Source of the DNA: Pseudomonas palmensis | GTDB lineage: Bacteria; Pseudomonadota; Gammaproteobacteria; Pseudomonadales; Pseudomonadaceae | Assembly: GCF_017848315.1 (NCBI RefSeq) | Contig: NZ_JAFKEC010000029.1 | Span: forward strand, 1 to 60,796 | Reading direction: 5' to 3' | DNA: 60,796 nt | Shown: piece by piece, positions 48,189-58,282 of the stretch | Numbering within the stretch: position 1 is the first letter of the stretch | Layout of the letters: each line of letters begins with the position of its first letter | The notes under the pieces: generated by a model | What the model was told of the DNA's origin: nothing | The model's database searches: none | The model's input: the letters and a program-made list of their open reading frames with translations, nothing else | Program-made: the position numbers and the translations under genes

Positions 48189-48276
48189 AGCAATTACCGG
48201 CTGGCGTGGCTACACTGCAACTTCATGTACCCCTGCAAGGGTGCTGCCCTCCACTTCAGGAAAGTCCGGAGTATCT

Positions 48277-48525
48277 ATGTCGTTTACCCCCGAGCTGATT
48301 GCCGAACTGGAAATACTCGCGCTGTTCAACCTGGACAGCACGCAGGAAGGACTGAAAGTCCATGCCACCGCAGCACCCCAGGCGATTGCCGCCGCCAAGC
48401 GCCTGTTCTCCAAGGAACTGATCACCCAGGAAGACGGCGGCTACCTGACCCCGCTGGGCCGCGATGCGGCGCAGAACGTACAGCAGTTGCTGATCATCCT
48501 GAACACGGTCGCCGAGCCGGCTTGA
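48277..48525 (+). CDS. TIGR02647 family small protein
   Basis: An 82-residue protein of the TIGR02647 group, starting MSFTPELIAELEILALFNLD. The helical core with SKELITQEDGGYLTPLGRDA resembles winged-helix DNA-binding domains, so DNA binding is possible but unproven. It is followed by a REP-like perfect inverted repeat. Its relation to neighbouring cyaA is unknown. Confidence 0.8.
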   Translation: MSFTPELIAELEILALFNLDSTQEGLKVHATAAPQAIAAAKRLFSKELITQEDGGYLTPLGRDAAQNVQQLLIILNTVAEPA

Positions 48526-48538
48526 GAGCTTCGCTGAA

Positions 48539-48600
48539 GCCTTCGCCGGCAAGGCCGGCTCCTGCAGATCGGTACAGGAGCCGGCCTTGCCGGCGAAGGC
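48539..48600. repeat. Perfect 26-base inverted repeat of REP units
   Basis: Arms at 48539-48564 and 48575-48600 are exact reverse complements, each a REP unit (GCCTTCGCCGGCAAGGCCGG then CTCCTG), around a ten-base loop. This could form a large hairpin in RNA or a cruciform in DNA and lies between the TIGR02647 gene and cyaA. There is no thymine run, so it is not a simple terminator. Confidence 0.9.
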
Positions 48601-48722
48601 CACAACCGGTCAATACGTCAGGCGCTGACAAAATGGCGCCAGAAATCAAATAGATTTCAGCCCCTCGCCCCGTAGCGGCTAAACTCGCCATTGCTCCCGT
48701 GATGGCCAGTTAGAGCCCTGCA

Positions 48723-51572
48723 ATGAACCACCCCCACGAAATTCGACCCGACCTCGACGAAGGCATCGATCGCAAGGTGCTCAGCCAGTTGCGCAAGCGC
48801 TTCCTGGCCATCAACCAGGGTCGACTGGCACGCGCCATGGAAGGGTTGTCGAGCCGCCAGCAGCAGGTGCTCAACCTGCTGGCGCTGTTCTTCCACGTCA
48901 ATCACCCGCTGCTGCCCGGCTACGTATCGGGCACCACTCCGGCGGGCATCTCGTGCTACGAGCCCGACGACGAGGCGCTGGCCGAGGCCCAGCGCCTGAC
49001 CCGCTCGTTCACCTACCGCAAGCGCCACGGCCAGCCACCGCGCCCGCTGCTGGGGCTGTACCTGATGGGCAGCCTGGGCACCCTGGCCCAGGCCGATGAA
49101 AGCGACATGGACGTGTGGCTGTGCCACGCCCCCGGGCTCAGCGAGGCCGAGCTGAGCGAGCTGCGCAGAAAGTGCGTGTTGCTGGAGGTCTGGGCCGCGT
49201 CCCAGGGCGCCGAACTGCACCTGTTCCTGATCGAGCCGGAGCGCTTCGTCACCGGCGAGCGCAATACCGCACTGAGTTCGGACGACTGCGGCACCACCCA
49301 GCACTACCTGCTGCTGGACGAGTTCTACCGCACCGCGCTGTGGCTGGCCGGGCGCACGCCGCTGTGGTGGCTGGTGCCGGTCTACGAGGAAGGCAGCTAC
49401 GCGCATTACACCCAGACCCTGCTGTCCAAGCGCTTCATCCGCGCCGACGAGAACCTGGACCTCGGCCACCTGGCCCACATCCCGCCCGGCGAGTTCGTGG
49501 GCGCCGGGTTGTGGCAGCTGTTCAAGGGCATCGAGTCACCCTACAAGTCGCTGCTCAAGCTGCTGCTGACCGAGGTGTATGCCAGCGAACATCCGCACGT
49601 GCAGTGCCTGAGCCTGCAGTTCAAGCAGGCGGTGTTCGCCAACCGCCTCGACCTCGACGAGCTGGACCCGTACATGATGGTGTACCGGCGTATCGAGCAG
49701 TACCTGCAGCACCGCGGCGAGGCCCAGCGCCTGGAGCTGGTGCGACGCAGCCTGTACCTGAAGGTGAACAAGAAGATCAGCCTGCTGGCGCGCCAGCGCA
49801 GCGGCGGCTGGCAGCGCGACCTGCTCGAGCGCCTGACCCGCGAGTGGGGCTGGGACGAGCGCCAGCTGATGCTGCTGGACAGCCGCAGCCAGTGGAAGGT
49901 GCGCCAGGTGGAAGCCGAACGGCGCATCCTGGTGGCCGAACTCAACCACAGCTACCGTTTTCTCGGCCAGTTCGCACGCAACCCGCAAGCTGCCACGCGC
50001 CTCGACCAGCGGGACCTCAACGTGCTGGGCCGACGCCTCTACGCCGCCTTCGAGCGGCGCGCCGGCAAGGTCGAGTTCATCAACCCGGGCATCGCCCCGG
50101 ACCTGGCCGAAGACACCCTGACCCTGGTCCAGGCACCCAATCGCCAGGAGCCTGGGCAAACCCACTGGAGCCTGTACAGCGGCAACCTGAACGCCCATGA
50201 GTGGGAGCAGTTCGTGCCGTTCAAGCGCTGCCGCGAATTGCTCGAACTGCTGGCCTGGGCGCACCGCAACGGGGTGATCGACAGCACCACGCGCCTGGCG
50301 CTCAACCCCGGCAGCAGCGACCTGAGCGAGTACGAGCTGTTCAACCTGCTGGGCAGCCTGCAGCAGAGCGTGGCCCTGCCGTTCAAGGACGTCAGCGAGG
50401 CGCGCCTGCTGCAACCGAGCGTGGCGGACGAGATCCTGCTGCTGGTCAACGTCGGCATCGACCCGCTGCAGCATCACCGCGACCTCAACATCCTGATGAC
50501 CACCGAGCGCACCGACTCGCTGAGCTACGCCGGGGTGCGCGAGAACCTGGTGCTGACTCTGGACCAGGTGACCCTCAACAGCTGGAACGAAGTGCTGGTG
50601 CAGCGGTATGACGGCGAGCACGCCCTGATGCGCAACCTGCGTGACTACCTCAACAGCCTGGGCAGCAAGGGCCACCTGCCCACGCTGAACGTGCGCTGCT
50701 TCTGCCACAACCGCGCCCAGGCCATCGCCCAGCGGGTCGAAGAGGTGTTCGCCACCGCTCAGGCGCTGCTTGCCGAAGGCCTGGGGCATCGCTACCTGAT
50801 ACAGGTGCAGCAGCACACCCATGTACTGGAATTGCACCACGGGGCGGTCAACCTGGTCAGCCTGGACAGTCAGGATGCACTGTTGGCATACCTGGGCGAG
50901 GAACGTGCCGAGTACACCCCGCTGCACCTGGACGCCAACGTGCTGGAAGACCACGACCTTGCGCTGGTGCTGCCCCAGGGCCAGCCGCAGTGCCTGCAGG
51001 TGTTCTACCGGGTGCAGGAGAACTGGGCCGACGTCTACGTGCTGGATGAATTCAATGCGCTGTGGCAGCAACGCCTGCCCTACCACGACGACAGCAGCCT
51101 GTTGCTGCCGCTGCAGCGCTTTCTGCAATCGGTGGTGTTCCGGCACAACGCACGGCTGCCGCTGGAAGAGCTGCCGGCACAGGGCGCGCTGGACATCCTC
51201 TACTATCAGCTGTCGCCCCCCGGTATCGGCCGGGCACGCCAGCTGGAGCCGCGCCAGGCACCGCCCACCACGCTGGGCAGCACCGCCTACGAAGTGCAGG
51301 CGATCATCCAGGCAGGCGTCGAAGACGCCCTGCAGGTGACGTTGTACTGCAACCAGAAGGAGTTTTCGGAGCTCGAGTATGGCGACCAGCTGTATGCGGT
51401 GGTCGCCCGCGAGATCGTCGGCCAGCGCCGTGACGCCCAGCGCTACCGCTGCTACATCACCGACCTGGACCTGTCCGACCTGCTTGCCGAAGGCCAGGGC
51501 TCGAGCATCCTGTACCTGCGCTACAAGCAGGAACTGGAGCGGGTGCTGAACCAGGCGCTGGAAGCGGCCTGA
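48723..51572 (+). CDS. cyaA: Class I adenylate cyclase
   Basis: Cytosolic enzyme of 949 residues forming cAMP from ATP. The N-terminal catalytic domain has LYLMGSLGTLAQADESDMDV with the GS...DxD catalytic acids and DELDPYMMVYRRIEQYLQHR; the C-terminal 400 residues are regulatory. It is the enterobacterial-type cyclase, so the organism probably has a cAMP-Vfr/CRP pathway. ATG 48723 has only a weak ribosome site. It converges on rnk, with stop codons directly adjacent (TGATCA at 51570-51575). Confidence 0.95.
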   Translation: MNHPHEIRPDLDEGIDRKVLSQLRKRFLAINQGRLARAMEGLSSRQQQVLNLLALFFHVNHPLLPGYVSGTTPAGISCYEPDDEALAEAQRLTRSFTYRKRHGQPPRPLLGLYLMGSLGTLAQADESDMDVWLCHAPGLSEAELSELRRKCVLLEVWAASQGAELHLFLIEPERFVTGERNTALSSDDCGTTQHYLLLDEFYRTALWLAGRTPLWWLVPVYEEGSYAHYTQTLLSKRFIRADENLDLGHLAHIPPGEFVGAGLWQLFKGIESPYKSLLKLLLTEVYASEHPHVQCLSLQFKQAVFANRLDLDELDPYMMVYRRIEQYLQHRGEAQRLELVRRSLYLKVNKKISLLARQRSGGWQRDLLERLTREWGWDERQLMLLDSRSQWKVRQVEAERRILVAELNHSYRFLGQFARNPQAATRLDQRDLNVLGRRLYAAFERRAGKVEFINPGIAPDLAEDTLTLVQAPNRQEPGQTHWSLYSGNLNAHEWEQFVPFKRCRELLELLAWAHRNGVIDSTTRLALNPGSSDLSEYELFNLLGSLQQSVALPFKDVSEARLLQPSVADEILLLVNVGIDPLQHHRDLNILMTTERTDSLSYAGVRENLVLTLDQVTLNSWNEVLVQRYDGEHALMRNLRDYLNSLGSKGHLPTLNVRCFCHNRAQAIAQRVEEVFATAQALLAEGLGHRYLIQVQQHTHVLELHHGAVNLVSLDSQDALLAYLGEERAEYTPLHLDANVLEDHDLALVLPQGQPQCLQVFYRVQENWADVYVLDEFNALWQQRLPYHDDSSLLLPLQRFLQSVVFRHNARLPLEELPAQGALDILYYQLSPPGIGRARQLEPRQAPPTTLGSTAYEVQAIIQAGVEDALQVTLYCNQKEFSELEYGDQLYAVVAREIVGQRRDAQRYRCYITDLDLSDLLAEGQGSSILYLRYKQELERVLNQALEAA

Positions 51573-51992
51573 TCAGAGGTCGAAGTCGCCTGCGGCTTCG
51601 GGCTGGTACTCGACTTCGAGCAGCTTGAGCTTGAGGGTCTTGCCGCCGGGCACCGGCCAGTCGATCTGCTCGCCCACCGACAGGCCGAGCAATGCGCTGC
51701 CCATCGGCGCCAGGATCGAGACCGTGCCTTCGGCGCCGGCGTCCTTCGGGTACACCAGGGTCAGGTGGTAGTCCTTGCCGCTGACTTCATCGCGGCAATG
51801 CACGCGCGAGTTCATGGTCACGACACCGGCCGGAACCTCCTCGTGGCTCACTACCTGCTCGGCGCGGTCCAGCTCGTCCTGCAGGGCGAGCACACCCGGC
51901 GAGTCCTGCGTCTTTTCATCGAGGCCATCGATCAGACGCTCGAGACGCTGTACGTCCAATCGGGTGAGGATAAGGGAAGGCTTGGTGCTCAT
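51573..51992 (-). CDS. rnk: Regulator of nucleoside diphosphate kinase (GreA/GreB-like)
   Basis: Protein of 139 residues: a short N-terminal coiled coil and a GreA/GreB C-terminal FKBP-like domain (RDEVSGKDYHLTLVYPKDAG and GSALLGLSVGEQIDWPVPGG). Rnk binds RNA polymerase and in P. aeruginosa influences alginate and nucleoside diphosphate kinase. The ATG at 51992 (MSTKPSLI) suits the family; an in-frame ATG at 52016 is also possible and has no better ribosome site. The stop touches the cyaA stop. Confidence 0.9.
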   Translation of the reverse strand: MSTKPSLILTRLDVQRLERLIDGLDEKTQDSPGVLALQDELDRAEQVVSHEEVPAGVVTMNSRVHCRDEVSGKDYHLTLVYPKDAGAEGTVSILAPMGSALLGLSVGEQIDWPVPGGKTLKLKLLEVEYQPEAAGDFDL

Positions 51993-52044
51993 GATCCAGT
52001 CAGACTCCTTGTTCATGGGTAAAAGTGCTGGGCGTTATAAAGCA

Positions 52045-52068
52045 AAACCCCGCCCAAGGGCGGGGTTT
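52045..52068 (-). terminator. Intrinsic terminator between the DUF1289 gene and rnk
   Basis: Stem AAACCCCGCCC / GGGCGGGGTTT (52045-52055 and 52058-52068) with a two-base loop, about 80 bases past the DUF1289 stop and ahead of rnk. A TTTTGCTTT tail follows on the minus strand. Confidence 0.75.
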
Positions 52069-52145
52069 GCATGTTTTTCGGCCAGGCCGATCAACCTCGA
52101 CACTACCACAGCACAATAAATACACAAGAGGCTCGCCGTCGCAGC

Positions 52146-52361
52146 CTAGCCGGCCGCCTGGCGTCGTGCCTGTGCCTGGGCGCAGATCTCGCGGCGGCGC
52201 TGGTCGTCGGCGCTGCGCCACTGGCGAATGTCCTCGACATGGCGAAAGCAGCCCAGGCACACCTTGGCCTCGTCCAGCCGGCACAGGCTGATGCAGGGCG
52301 ACGGCACCGCCGGGCTGACATTGCTGTACAGCGGCTTGGCCGGTTTGGCAGCAGTGCTCAT
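52146..52361 (-). CDS. DUF1289 family small cysteine-rich protein
   Basis: A 71-residue protein with the DUF1289 zinc-type pattern SPCISLCRLDEAKVCLGCFR (four cysteines) and a basic tail. Likely a small metal-binding protein; role unknown. ATG 52361 lies directly after the cyaY stop, so the two are co-transcribed. A longer in-frame reading overlaps cyaY and is discarded. Confidence 0.85.
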   Translation of the reverse strand: MSTAAKPAKPLYSNVSPAVPSPCISLCRLDEAKVCLGCFRHVEDIRQWRSADDQRRREICAQAQARRQAAG

Positions 52362-52362
52362 C

Positions 52363-52695
52363 TCAGATCTCGTCGAAGTCGAGCTTTTCGCCGACCCGCT
52401 CCCAGACGATGCGCTCGAGCATCTCGCCGAGCAGTTCCTCGGTCTTCTCACAGGTCCATTTGCCGCTGGCTTCGTCATAGTCGAAATGGAAACCACCCGA
52501 CTTGTCGGCCAGCCACAGCTGGCGCAGCGGCTCCTGGCGGCTGAAGATCAACTGGCTGCCGTTGTCGAACTTGATGGTAAGAACGCCCGCCGAGTTCTCC
52601 ATGTCCAGGTCCAGGTCGGTTTCATCGAACAGGTCTTCCAGGGCCTGTTGGGTCGCGTCGACCAGGTCGTGAAAACGCGCTTCGCTCAAACTCAT
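52363..52695 (-). CDS. cyaY: Frataxin-like protein CyaY
   Basis: Cytosolic iron-binding protein of 110 residues that regulates iron-sulfur cluster assembly. It has the acidic helix FHDLVDATQQALEDLFDETD, followed by DNGSQLIFSRQEPLRQLWLA with the typical frataxin WLA and GGFHFDYDEASGKWTC. ATG 52695 is the family start. It is divergent from the lptM-lysA operon, the same arrangement as around E. coli cyaA. Confidence 0.95.
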   Translation of the reverse strand: MSLSEARFHDLVDATQQALEDLFDETDLDLDMENSAGVLTIKFDNGSQLIFSRQEPLRQLWLADKSGGFHFDYDEASGKWTCEKTEELLGEMLERIVWERVGEKLDFDEI

Positions 52696-52890
52696 TGCAA
52701 GAACCTCGAAAATGTCTGCACACACGCAAGCCGGGCAAGATACGAGCGCCGCGCCACGAATGCAAAGGTTAACGCCCGCAGCCGACACCCTGCACGGGCG
52801 CCTGTCCGACGGCGCAGCGGCTACATAGGCAAGGCGCCGGGCGCTCGGTATACTCGGGCGCAATACTGCTTAAATTCAAAGGATTTCGCC

Positions 52891-53025
52891 ATGAAGCGCC
52901 TGATTTCCTCCCTCGCGGCGCTAGTCGCGATTGCCTGCCTCGTCTCCGCTTGCGGTCAGAAAGGCCCACTGTACCTGCCTGAAGACGGCAAAGACGGCAA
53001 AAAGTCGCAATCGCACCAGCACTGA
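52891..53025 (+). CDS. lptM: LPS translocon maturation chaperone LptM (LppL/YifL)
   Basis: A 44-residue lipoprotein: signal with lipobox VSAC (Cys at 21) followed by the conserved GQKGPLYLP and a Lys/Asp-rich tail. E. coli LptM assists disulfide maturation of LptD. It is the first gene of the lysA operon, 13 bases before lysA, as in P. aeruginosa (lppL). It starts at ATG 52891, the only start that gives the signal peptide. Confidence 0.92.
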   Translation: MKRLISSLAALVAIACLVSACGQKGPLYLPEDGKDGKKSQSHQH

Positions 53026-53038
53026 TTAAGGGATCCCC

Positions 53039-54286
53039 ATGGACGCTTTCAACTACCGCGACGGCGAGCTGTTCGCGGAAGGCGTGGCGCTGTCGGCGAT
53101 TGCCGAACGCTTCGGCACGCCTACCTACGTGTACTCGCGGGCGCATATCGAAGCCCAGTACCGTAGCTACTCCGATGCATTGCAGGGTGTTTCGCACCTG
53201 GTGTGCTTCGCCGTAAAAGCCAACTCCAACCTCGGCGTGCTGAACGTGCTGGCACGACTGGGCGCAGGCTTCGACATCGTCTCGGGCGGTGAACTGGAGC
53301 GTGTGCTGGCCGCCGGCGGGCGCGCCGACCGTGTGGTGTTCTCCGGCGTGGGCAAGACCCGCGACGACATGCGCCGCGCCCTCGAAGTGGGCGTGCACTG
53401 CTTCAACGTCGAGTCCACCGACGAGCTGGAGCGCCTGCAGGTGGTTGCCGCCGAAATGGGCGTACGCGCGCCGATCTCGCTGCGGGTCAACCCGGATGTC
53501 GATGCCGGCACCCACCCGTACATTTCCACCGGCCTCAAAGAGAACAAGTTCGGTATCGCCATTGCCGATGCCGAAGAAGTCTACGTGCGCGCCGCGCAGC
53601 TGCCGAACCTGGAAATCGTCGGCGTCGACTGCCACATCGGTTCGCAGCTGACGACGCTGGAGCCCTTCCTCGATGCCCTCGACCGCCTGCTGGCGCTGAT
53701 CGACCGCCTCGGCGAGTGCGGCATCTACCTGCGCCACCTGGACCTGGGCGGCGGCGTGGGCGTGCGCTATCGCGACGAAGAGCCGCCACTGGCCGGCGAC
53801 TACATCAAGGCCATCCGCGAGCGCGTGGGCGACCGCGACCTGGCGCTGGTATTCGAACCGGGCCGCTACATCGTGGCCAATGCCGGCGTGCTGCTGACCC
53901 GCGTCGAGTACCTCAAGCACACCGAGCACAAGGACTTCGCCATCGTCGACGCGGCGATGAACGACCTGATCCGCCCGGCGCTGTACCAGGCCTGGATGGA
54001 CGTGACCGCCGTGCAGCCGCGTGATGGCGAGCCGCGCAGCTATGACGTGGTCGGCCCGATCTGCGAGACCGGCGACTTCTTGGCCAAGGACCGTGCGCTG
54101 AACCTGGCCGAGGGCGACCTGCTGGCCGTGCATTCGGCCGGTGCCTACGGTTTCGTCATGAGTTCGAACTACAACACCCGTGGTCGCTGCGCCGAAGTAC
54201 TGGTGGATGCCGATCAGGCCTTCGAAGTGCGCCGTCGCGAAACCGTGGCCGAGCTGTTTGCCGGCGAAAGCCTGCTGCCGGAGTGA
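53039..54286 (+). CDS. lysA: Diaminopimelate decarboxylase
   Basis: PLP enzyme of 415 residues producing lysine from meso-diaminopimelate. The PLP lysine is K60 (FAVKANSN), the [15 protein letters not shown] and [10 protein letters not shown] motifs form the phosphate site, and GPICETGDF carries the cysteine contributed across the dimer. It follows lptM and precedes dapF by four bases; together they make the lysine-peptidoglycan block. Confidence 0.97.
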   Translation: MDAFNYRDGELFAEGVALSAIAERFGTPTYVYSRAHIEAQYRSYSDALQGVSHLVCFAVKANSNLGVLNVLARLGAGFDIVSGGELERVLAAGGRADRVVFSGVGKTRDDMRRALEVGVHCFNVESTDELERLQVVAAEMGVRAPISLRVNPDVDAGTHPYISTGLKENKFGIAIADAEEVYVRAAQLPNLEIVGVDCHIGSQLTTLEPFLDALDRLLALIDRLGECGIYLRHLDLGGGVGVRYRDEEPPLAGDYIKAIRERVGDRDLALVFEPGRYIVANAGVLLTRVEYLKHTEHKDFAIVDAAMNDLIRPALYQAWMDVTAVQPRDGEPRSYDVVGPICETGDFLAKDRALNLAEGDLLAVHSAGAYGFVMSSNYNTRGRCAEVLVDADQAFEVRRRETVAELFAGESLLPE

Positions 54287-54290
54287 CCCC

Positions 54291-55121
54291 ATGCTGCTGC
54301 GTTTTACCAAGATGCACGGCCTGGGCAACGACTTCATGGTCCTCGACCTGGTCAGCCAGCACGCGCACATCCTGCCCAAGCACGCCAAGCAATGGGGTGA
54401 CCGGCACACCGGCATCGGTTTCGACCAACTGCTGATCGTCGAGGCGCCGAGCAATCCGGACGTGGACTTTCGCTACCGGATCTTCAACGCCGACGGGTCC
54501 GAGGTCGAGCAGTGCGGCAACGGTGCGCGCTGCTTCGCGCGCTTCGTGCTGGACAAGCGCCTGACGGCGAAAAAGCGCATCCGCGTCGAGACCAAGAGCG
54601 GCATCATCGAACTCGATGTGCGCGGCGACGGGCAGATCAGCGTCGACATGGGCCCACCGCGCCTGGTGCCGTCCGAGATACCCTTCGACGCCCCCGCCCA
54701 GGCCCTGAGCTACCCGCTGGAAGTGGCCGGTCGCACGGTCAACCTGGCTGCCGTGTCGATGGGCAACCCCCATGCGGTGCTGCGCGTCGACGACATCAAC
54801 AGCGCCCCGGTGCACGACCTCGGCCCGCAGATCGAGAACCACCCGCGCTTCCCGCAGCGGGTCAACGTCGGCTTCCTCCAGGTCATCGACCGCCACCGCG
54901 CCCAGTTGCGCGTGTGGGAGCGCGGCGCCGGGGAAACCCAGGCCTGCGGCACCGGTGCCTGCGCCGCGGCGGTGGCTGCCATCAGCCAGGGCTGGATGGA
55001 TTCGCCGCTGCTGATCGACCTGCCCGGAGGGCGCCTGTCCATCGAGTGGGGCGGCCCGGGCCGGCCTGTAGTGATGACAGGCCCTGCCGTACGCGTGTAT
55101 GAAGGACAGGTTCGCCTATGA
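54291..55121 (+). CDS. dapF: Diaminopimelate epimerase
   Basis: Cytosolic enzyme of 276 residues that interconverts LL- and meso-diaminopimelate without a cofactor. The two catalytic cysteines are C75 (EQCGNGARC) and C219 (ACGTGACAAA). It starts [22 protein letters not shown] 54291 is four bases after the lysA stop. It supplies substrate for both lysA and peptidoglycan synthesis. Confidence 0.97.
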   Translation: MLLRFTKMHGLGNDFMVLDLVSQHAHILPKHAKQWGDRHTGIGFDQLLIVEAPSNPDVDFRYRIFNADGSEVEQCGNGARCFARFVLDKRLTAKKRIRVETKSGIIELDVRGDGQISVDMGPPRLVPSEIPFDAPAQALSYPLEVAGRTVNLAAVSMGNPHAVLRVDDINSAPVHDLGPQIENHPRFPQRVNVGFLQVIDRHRAQLRVWERGAGETQACGTGACAAAVAAISQGWMDSPLLIDLPGGRLSIEWGGPGRPVVMTGPAVRVYEGQVRL

Positions 55122-55134
55122 GTGAGTACCAGCC

Positions 55135-55872
55135 ATGACCGACCAGCCCCACACGCCCACCGCAGAGCCCGAAGCCTCCGACGCCCAGGGCTCGACGCCC
55201 AGCGTCGGGGCCCAGGACGTGGTGGCTTACCTGCGTGCCAACCCGGCGTTCTTCGCCGAGCATGACGACCTGCTGCTGGAGCTGCAGGTCCCTCACCAGC
55301 GCGGCGACAGCGTGTCGCTGGTGGAGCGCCAGCTCAAGCTGCTGCGCGACCGCAACATCGAGATGCGCCACCGCCTCTCGCACCTGATGGACGTGGCCCG
55401 CGACAACGACCGGCTGTTCGAGAAGACCCGCCGGCTGATCCTCGACCTGCTCGACGCCGACAGCCTCGAGGCCGTGGTGATGGCCGTCGAGGACAGCCTG
55501 CGCCAGGAGTTCAAGGTGCCGTTCGTGAGCCTGATCCTGTTCGGCGATACCGTGGCCCCCGTGGGCCGCTGGGTCAACCCGACCGAAGCGCAACAGGCCA
55601 TCGGCGGCCTGCTGTGCGCGGGCAAGACGGTCAGCGGCACCCTGCGCGACCACGAGCTGGACTTCCTGTTCGGCGAGGCCCAGCGCCCCGAAGTCGGCTC
55701 CAGTGCCGTCGCCGCGCTCGACTATCAGGGCCTGCATGGCGTGCTCGCCATCGCCAGCCACGACCCGCAGCACTACAAGAGCAGCGTCGGCACCCTGTTC
55801 CTGAGCTACATCGCCGAAGTGCTCGGCCGCGTGCTACCGCGCTTTACCCAGACCCTGCGCCCGGTACGCTGA
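55135..55872 (+). CDS. DUF484 family protein
   Basis: A 245-residue protein of the DUF484 family, predicted GAF-like. It has an N-terminal helix with [20 protein letters not shown], then a coiled segment [20 protein letters not shown] and a GAF-like C-terminal domain. Its last base pairs overlap the xerC start (TGATG). Always between dapF and xerC in gammaproteobacteria; the ligand and function are unknown. Confidence 0.9.
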   Translation: MTDQPHTPTAEPEASDAQGSTPSVGAQDVVAYLRANPAFFAEHDDLLLELQVPHQRGDSVSLVERQLKLLRDRNIEMRHRLSHLMDVARDNDRLFEKTRRLILDLLDADSLEAVVMAVEDSLRQEFKVPFVSLILFGDTVAPVGRWVNPTEAQQAIGGLLCAGKTVSGTLRDHELDFLFGEAQRPEVGSSAVAALDYQGLHGVLAIASHDPQHYKSSVGTLFLSYIAEVLGRVLPRFTQTLRPVR

Positions 55873-56771
55873 TGGAGCGCCAGCTGGACGCGTTCATCGC
55901 GCACCTGCGCAACGAGCGCCAGGTGTCGGAGCATACCCAGCTGGCCTACCGGCGTGACCTGGCCAACGTGCTGGCCTACTGCGGGAAAACCGGTATCGCC
56001 AGCTGGAGCGCCCTGCAGATCCAGCACCTGCGCCAGTTCGTGGCGCGCCAGCACCATGCCGGGCAGTCGTCGCGCAGCCTGGCGCGCATGCTTTCGGCGG
56101 TGCGCGGCCTGTACCGCTACCTGAACCGCGAAGGCCTGTGCGACCACGACCCGGCCAACGGCCTGGCCGCGCCCAAGGGCGAGCGCCGGCTGCCCAAGAC
56201 CCTCGATACCGACCGCGCGCTGCAATTGCTCGAAGGCGCTGTGGACGACGACTTTCTCGCCCGCCGCGACCAGGCCATGCTCGAGCTGTTCTACTCCTCG
56301 GGCCTGCGCCTGTCGGAGCTGACCAGCCTCGATCTCGATCAGCTCGACCTGCCAGCCGGCCTGGTGCAGGTGCATGGCAAGGGCAGCAAGACCCGCGTGC
56401 TGCCGGTAGGCCGCAAAGCCCGAGAGGCACTGGAAAAGTGGCTGGCGCTGCGCGGCATCAGCGCCCCGCAGGACAACGCGGTGTTCGTCAGCCAGCAAGG
56501 CCGGCGCCTGGGCCCGCGGGCGATCCAGCTGCGGGTCCAGGCGGCGGGCAGCCGTGAGCTGGGGCAGAACCTGCACCCGCACATGCTGCGCCACTCCTTC
56601 GCCAGCCACCTGCTCGAATCGTCCCAGGACCTGCGTGCGGTGCAGGAAATGCTCGGGCATGCCGACATCGCCACCACGCAGATCTACACTCACCTGGACT
56701 TCCAGCACCTGGCGAGCGTCTATGACAGCGCCCACCCAAGGGCCAAACGCAGCAAGGACAGTGACTCATGA
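55872..56771 (+). CDS. xerC: Tyrosine recombinase XerC
   Basis: Site-specific recombinase of 299 residues resolving chromosome dimers at dif with XerD. The N-terminal core-binding domain is about 1-90. Catalytic residues occur in [12 protein letters not shown] (Arg), [13 protein letters not shown] (Lys), [15 protein letters not shown] (HxxR), [17 protein letters not shown] (His and nucleophile Tyr). The upstream long frame is not homologous, so ATG 55872 is used. It overlaps both neighbours by one to four bases. Confidence 0.95.
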   Translation: MERQLDAFIAHLRNERQVSEHTQLAYRRDLANVLAYCGKTGIASWSALQIQHLRQFVARQHHAGQSSRSLARMLSAVRGLYRYLNREGLCDHDPANGLAAPKGERRLPKTLDTDRALQLLEGAVDDDFLARRDQAMLELFYSSGLRLSELTSLDLDQLDLPAGLVQVHGKGSKTRVLPVGRKAREALEKWLALRGISAPQDNAVFVSQQGRRLGPRAIQLRVQAAGSRELGQNLHPHMLRHSFASHLLESSQDLRAVQEMLGHADIATTQIYTHLDFQHLASVYDSAHPRAKRSKDSDS

Positions 56772-57463
56772 GCATTCAGCTGATCACCTTCGACCTGGAC
56801 GACACCCTGTGGGACACCGCTCCGGTCATTGTCAGTGCCGAGGCCGTGCTGCGCGACTGGCTGGCGGCGAATGCACCCGACCTGGGCGCGGTGCCGGTGG
56901 AGCACCTGTATGCCATTCGCGAGCGCCTGGTGCAGGCCGAGCCGGGCCTGCGGCATCGCATCAGCGCCTTGCGGCGCAAGGTGCTGTTCCATGCCATGAG
57001 CGACGTCGGCTACAGCGAAGCCAGGGCCCACGCCCTGGCCAACGAGGGCTTTGAAGTGTTCCTGCATGCGCGCCACCAGGTGGATATCTTCCCCGAGGTG
57101 CAGCCAGTGCTGGAGGTGCTGCGCCATCGCTACACCCTGGGCGTGGTTACCAATGGCAATGCCGACGTGAGGCGCCTGGGGCTGGCCGACTATTTCAGGT
57201 TCGCCCTGTGCGCCGAGGACCTGGGCATCGGCAAGCCCGACCCGCAGCCGTTTCTCGAAGCATTGCGCCAGGGCCAGGCCGAGGCCGGCAATGCCGTGCA
57301 TATCGGCGACCACCCGGGCGACGACATCGCCGGGGCCCAGCAGGCCGGCCTGCGCGCGATATGGTTCAACCCGCAGGGCAAGGCGTGGACGGCCAAGGGG
57401 CAGCCGGATGCCGAGATCCAGCGCCTGTCGCAGCTGCCTGAGCTGTTGCTCAGTTGGCGTTAG
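56768..57463 (+). CDS. HAD-superfamily hydrolase
   Basis: Cytosolic phosphatase-like protein of 231 residues, subfamily IA. Motif I DLDDTLWD (9-16) carries the nucleophile Asp, motif II is VVTNGNAD, motif III KPDPQPF and motif [15 protein letters not shown]. It resembles E. coli YigB, which follows xerC in the same operon (dapF-yigA-xerC-yigB) and is an FMN phosphatase; that activity is a good guess here. It overlaps xerC by four bases and ends the operon. Confidence 0.92.
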   Translation: MSIQLITFDLDDTLWDTAPVIVSAEAVLRDWLAANAPDLGAVPVEHLYAIRERLVQAEPGLRHRISALRRKVLFHAMSDVGYSEARAHALANEGFEVFLHARHQVDIFPEVQPVLEVLRHRYTLGVVTNGNADVRRLGLADYFRFALCAEDLGIGKPDPQPFLEALRQGQAEAGNAVHIGDHPGDDIAGAQQAGLRAIWFNPQGKAWTAKGQPDAEIQRLSQLPELLLSWR

Positions 57464-57474
57464 CCCCGCTGGCC

Positions 57475-57541
57475 CCATCGCGGGTCAAGCCCGCTCCCAC
57501 AAGGGTTGCGGTGATCGTTGTAGGAGCGCGCCTGCCCCGCC
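57475..57541. repeat. Degenerate REP-type sequence
   Basis: CATCGCGGGTCAAGCCCGCT followed by CCCACA (57475-57500) and a weaker reversed copy TGTAGGAGCGCGCCTGCCCC (near 57519-57538) lie between the HAD gene and the convergent sutA. The GCGGGTCAAGCCCGC palindrome is the second P. putida REP type. Confidence 0.6.
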
Positions 57542-57577
57542 ATAGCGTCAGCAGCGGCAACCGATAACGCCACCCAC

Positions 57578-57603
57578 AAAAAAGCCCGCAGCGACGGCGG
57601 GCT
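57578..57603 (-). terminator. sutA intrinsic terminator
   Basis: Stem AGCCCGC / GCGGGCT (57583-57589 and 57597-57603) with a seven-base loop, followed on the minus strand by six thymines, about 20 bases after the sutA stop. Confidence 0.85.
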
Positions 57604-57623
57604 CTTCTGTTCGACGGCACCCC

Positions 57624-57947
57624 TCAGATAGGACGGCTACCGTACTTGTTGTCTGGCTTCTTGGGCGGATCGGCGACCACGTTGGCCTCCACTTCCTGCA
57701 CCTTGCCGCCACGCGACAGGAACTCTTCCATCGCCTTGGCGAGCGCGTCGCGCTCCTTCTGCTTGGCTTCCATGCTGGGCATTTCGTCGACCGAGACCGC
57801 AGCCTTGGACTTGCCCTTGGCTACCGGTGCGGGGCTGTCGTCACCGCTGTCATCGGCAACGTCGTCGGCAGCCGCTTCCAGGCCTTCATCGGTATCGTCT
57901 TCGTCGCCCACTTCGAGGTCGTCGTTTTCCAGATCATCGTCGCTCAT
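57624..57947 (-). CDS. sutA: RNA-polymerase-binding transcriptional regulator SutA
   Basis: A 107-residue protein: a very acidic, probably disordered N-terminus (1-40, rich in Asp/Glu), a helix (MEAKQKERDALAKAMEEFLS) and the strongly conserved C-terminus with VVADPPKKPDNKYGSRPI. This matches SutA of P. aeruginosa, which binds RNA polymerase and raises expression of rRNA and housekeeping genes during slow growth. It sits between the xerC operon and amtB-glnK, the known position. A likely promoter is 330 bases upstream, so the leader is unusually long. Confidence 0.93.
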   Translation of the reverse strand: MSDDDLENDDLEVGDEDDTDEGLEAAADDVADDSGDDSPAPVAKGKSKAAVSVDEMPSMEAKQKERDALAKAMEEFLSRGGKVQEVEANVVADPPKKPDNKYGSRPI

Positions 57948-58282
57948 GTTCTACCTCATGACTTGCGAAAAGCAGATAAGTTATAGACCAACAGCGCCAG
58001 GTGCGGCCACTGCCGGAAAAATCCAGGGCCACGGGTAGCCCGCGGCCAGCGGCGCCCGCCCTACCGCCTGGCGAGCACCGTGCGGGCCCGTGCAGGGCCC
58101 GACAAAAAGAAAGAGCTGCCGGCATTGCTTCACCAGCTGACCCCGCCGTGAGCGGCCTGTTCAATGCCAAGCCTAGCAAAGGGTATCGAAGTGCGCGGAC
58201 AGGTCATCCGCACCCTACGGCGCGCATTCTAGCGTGATGTGTGAAAAAGCAAAGTGCCTAAATATCCTTGTTCGCTGTAAGT

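Noticed and set aside
48539..48600. REP inverted repeat as an intrinsic terminator
   Set aside because: No thymine run after the stem on either strand; its sequence matches the REP family found elsewhere in the window.
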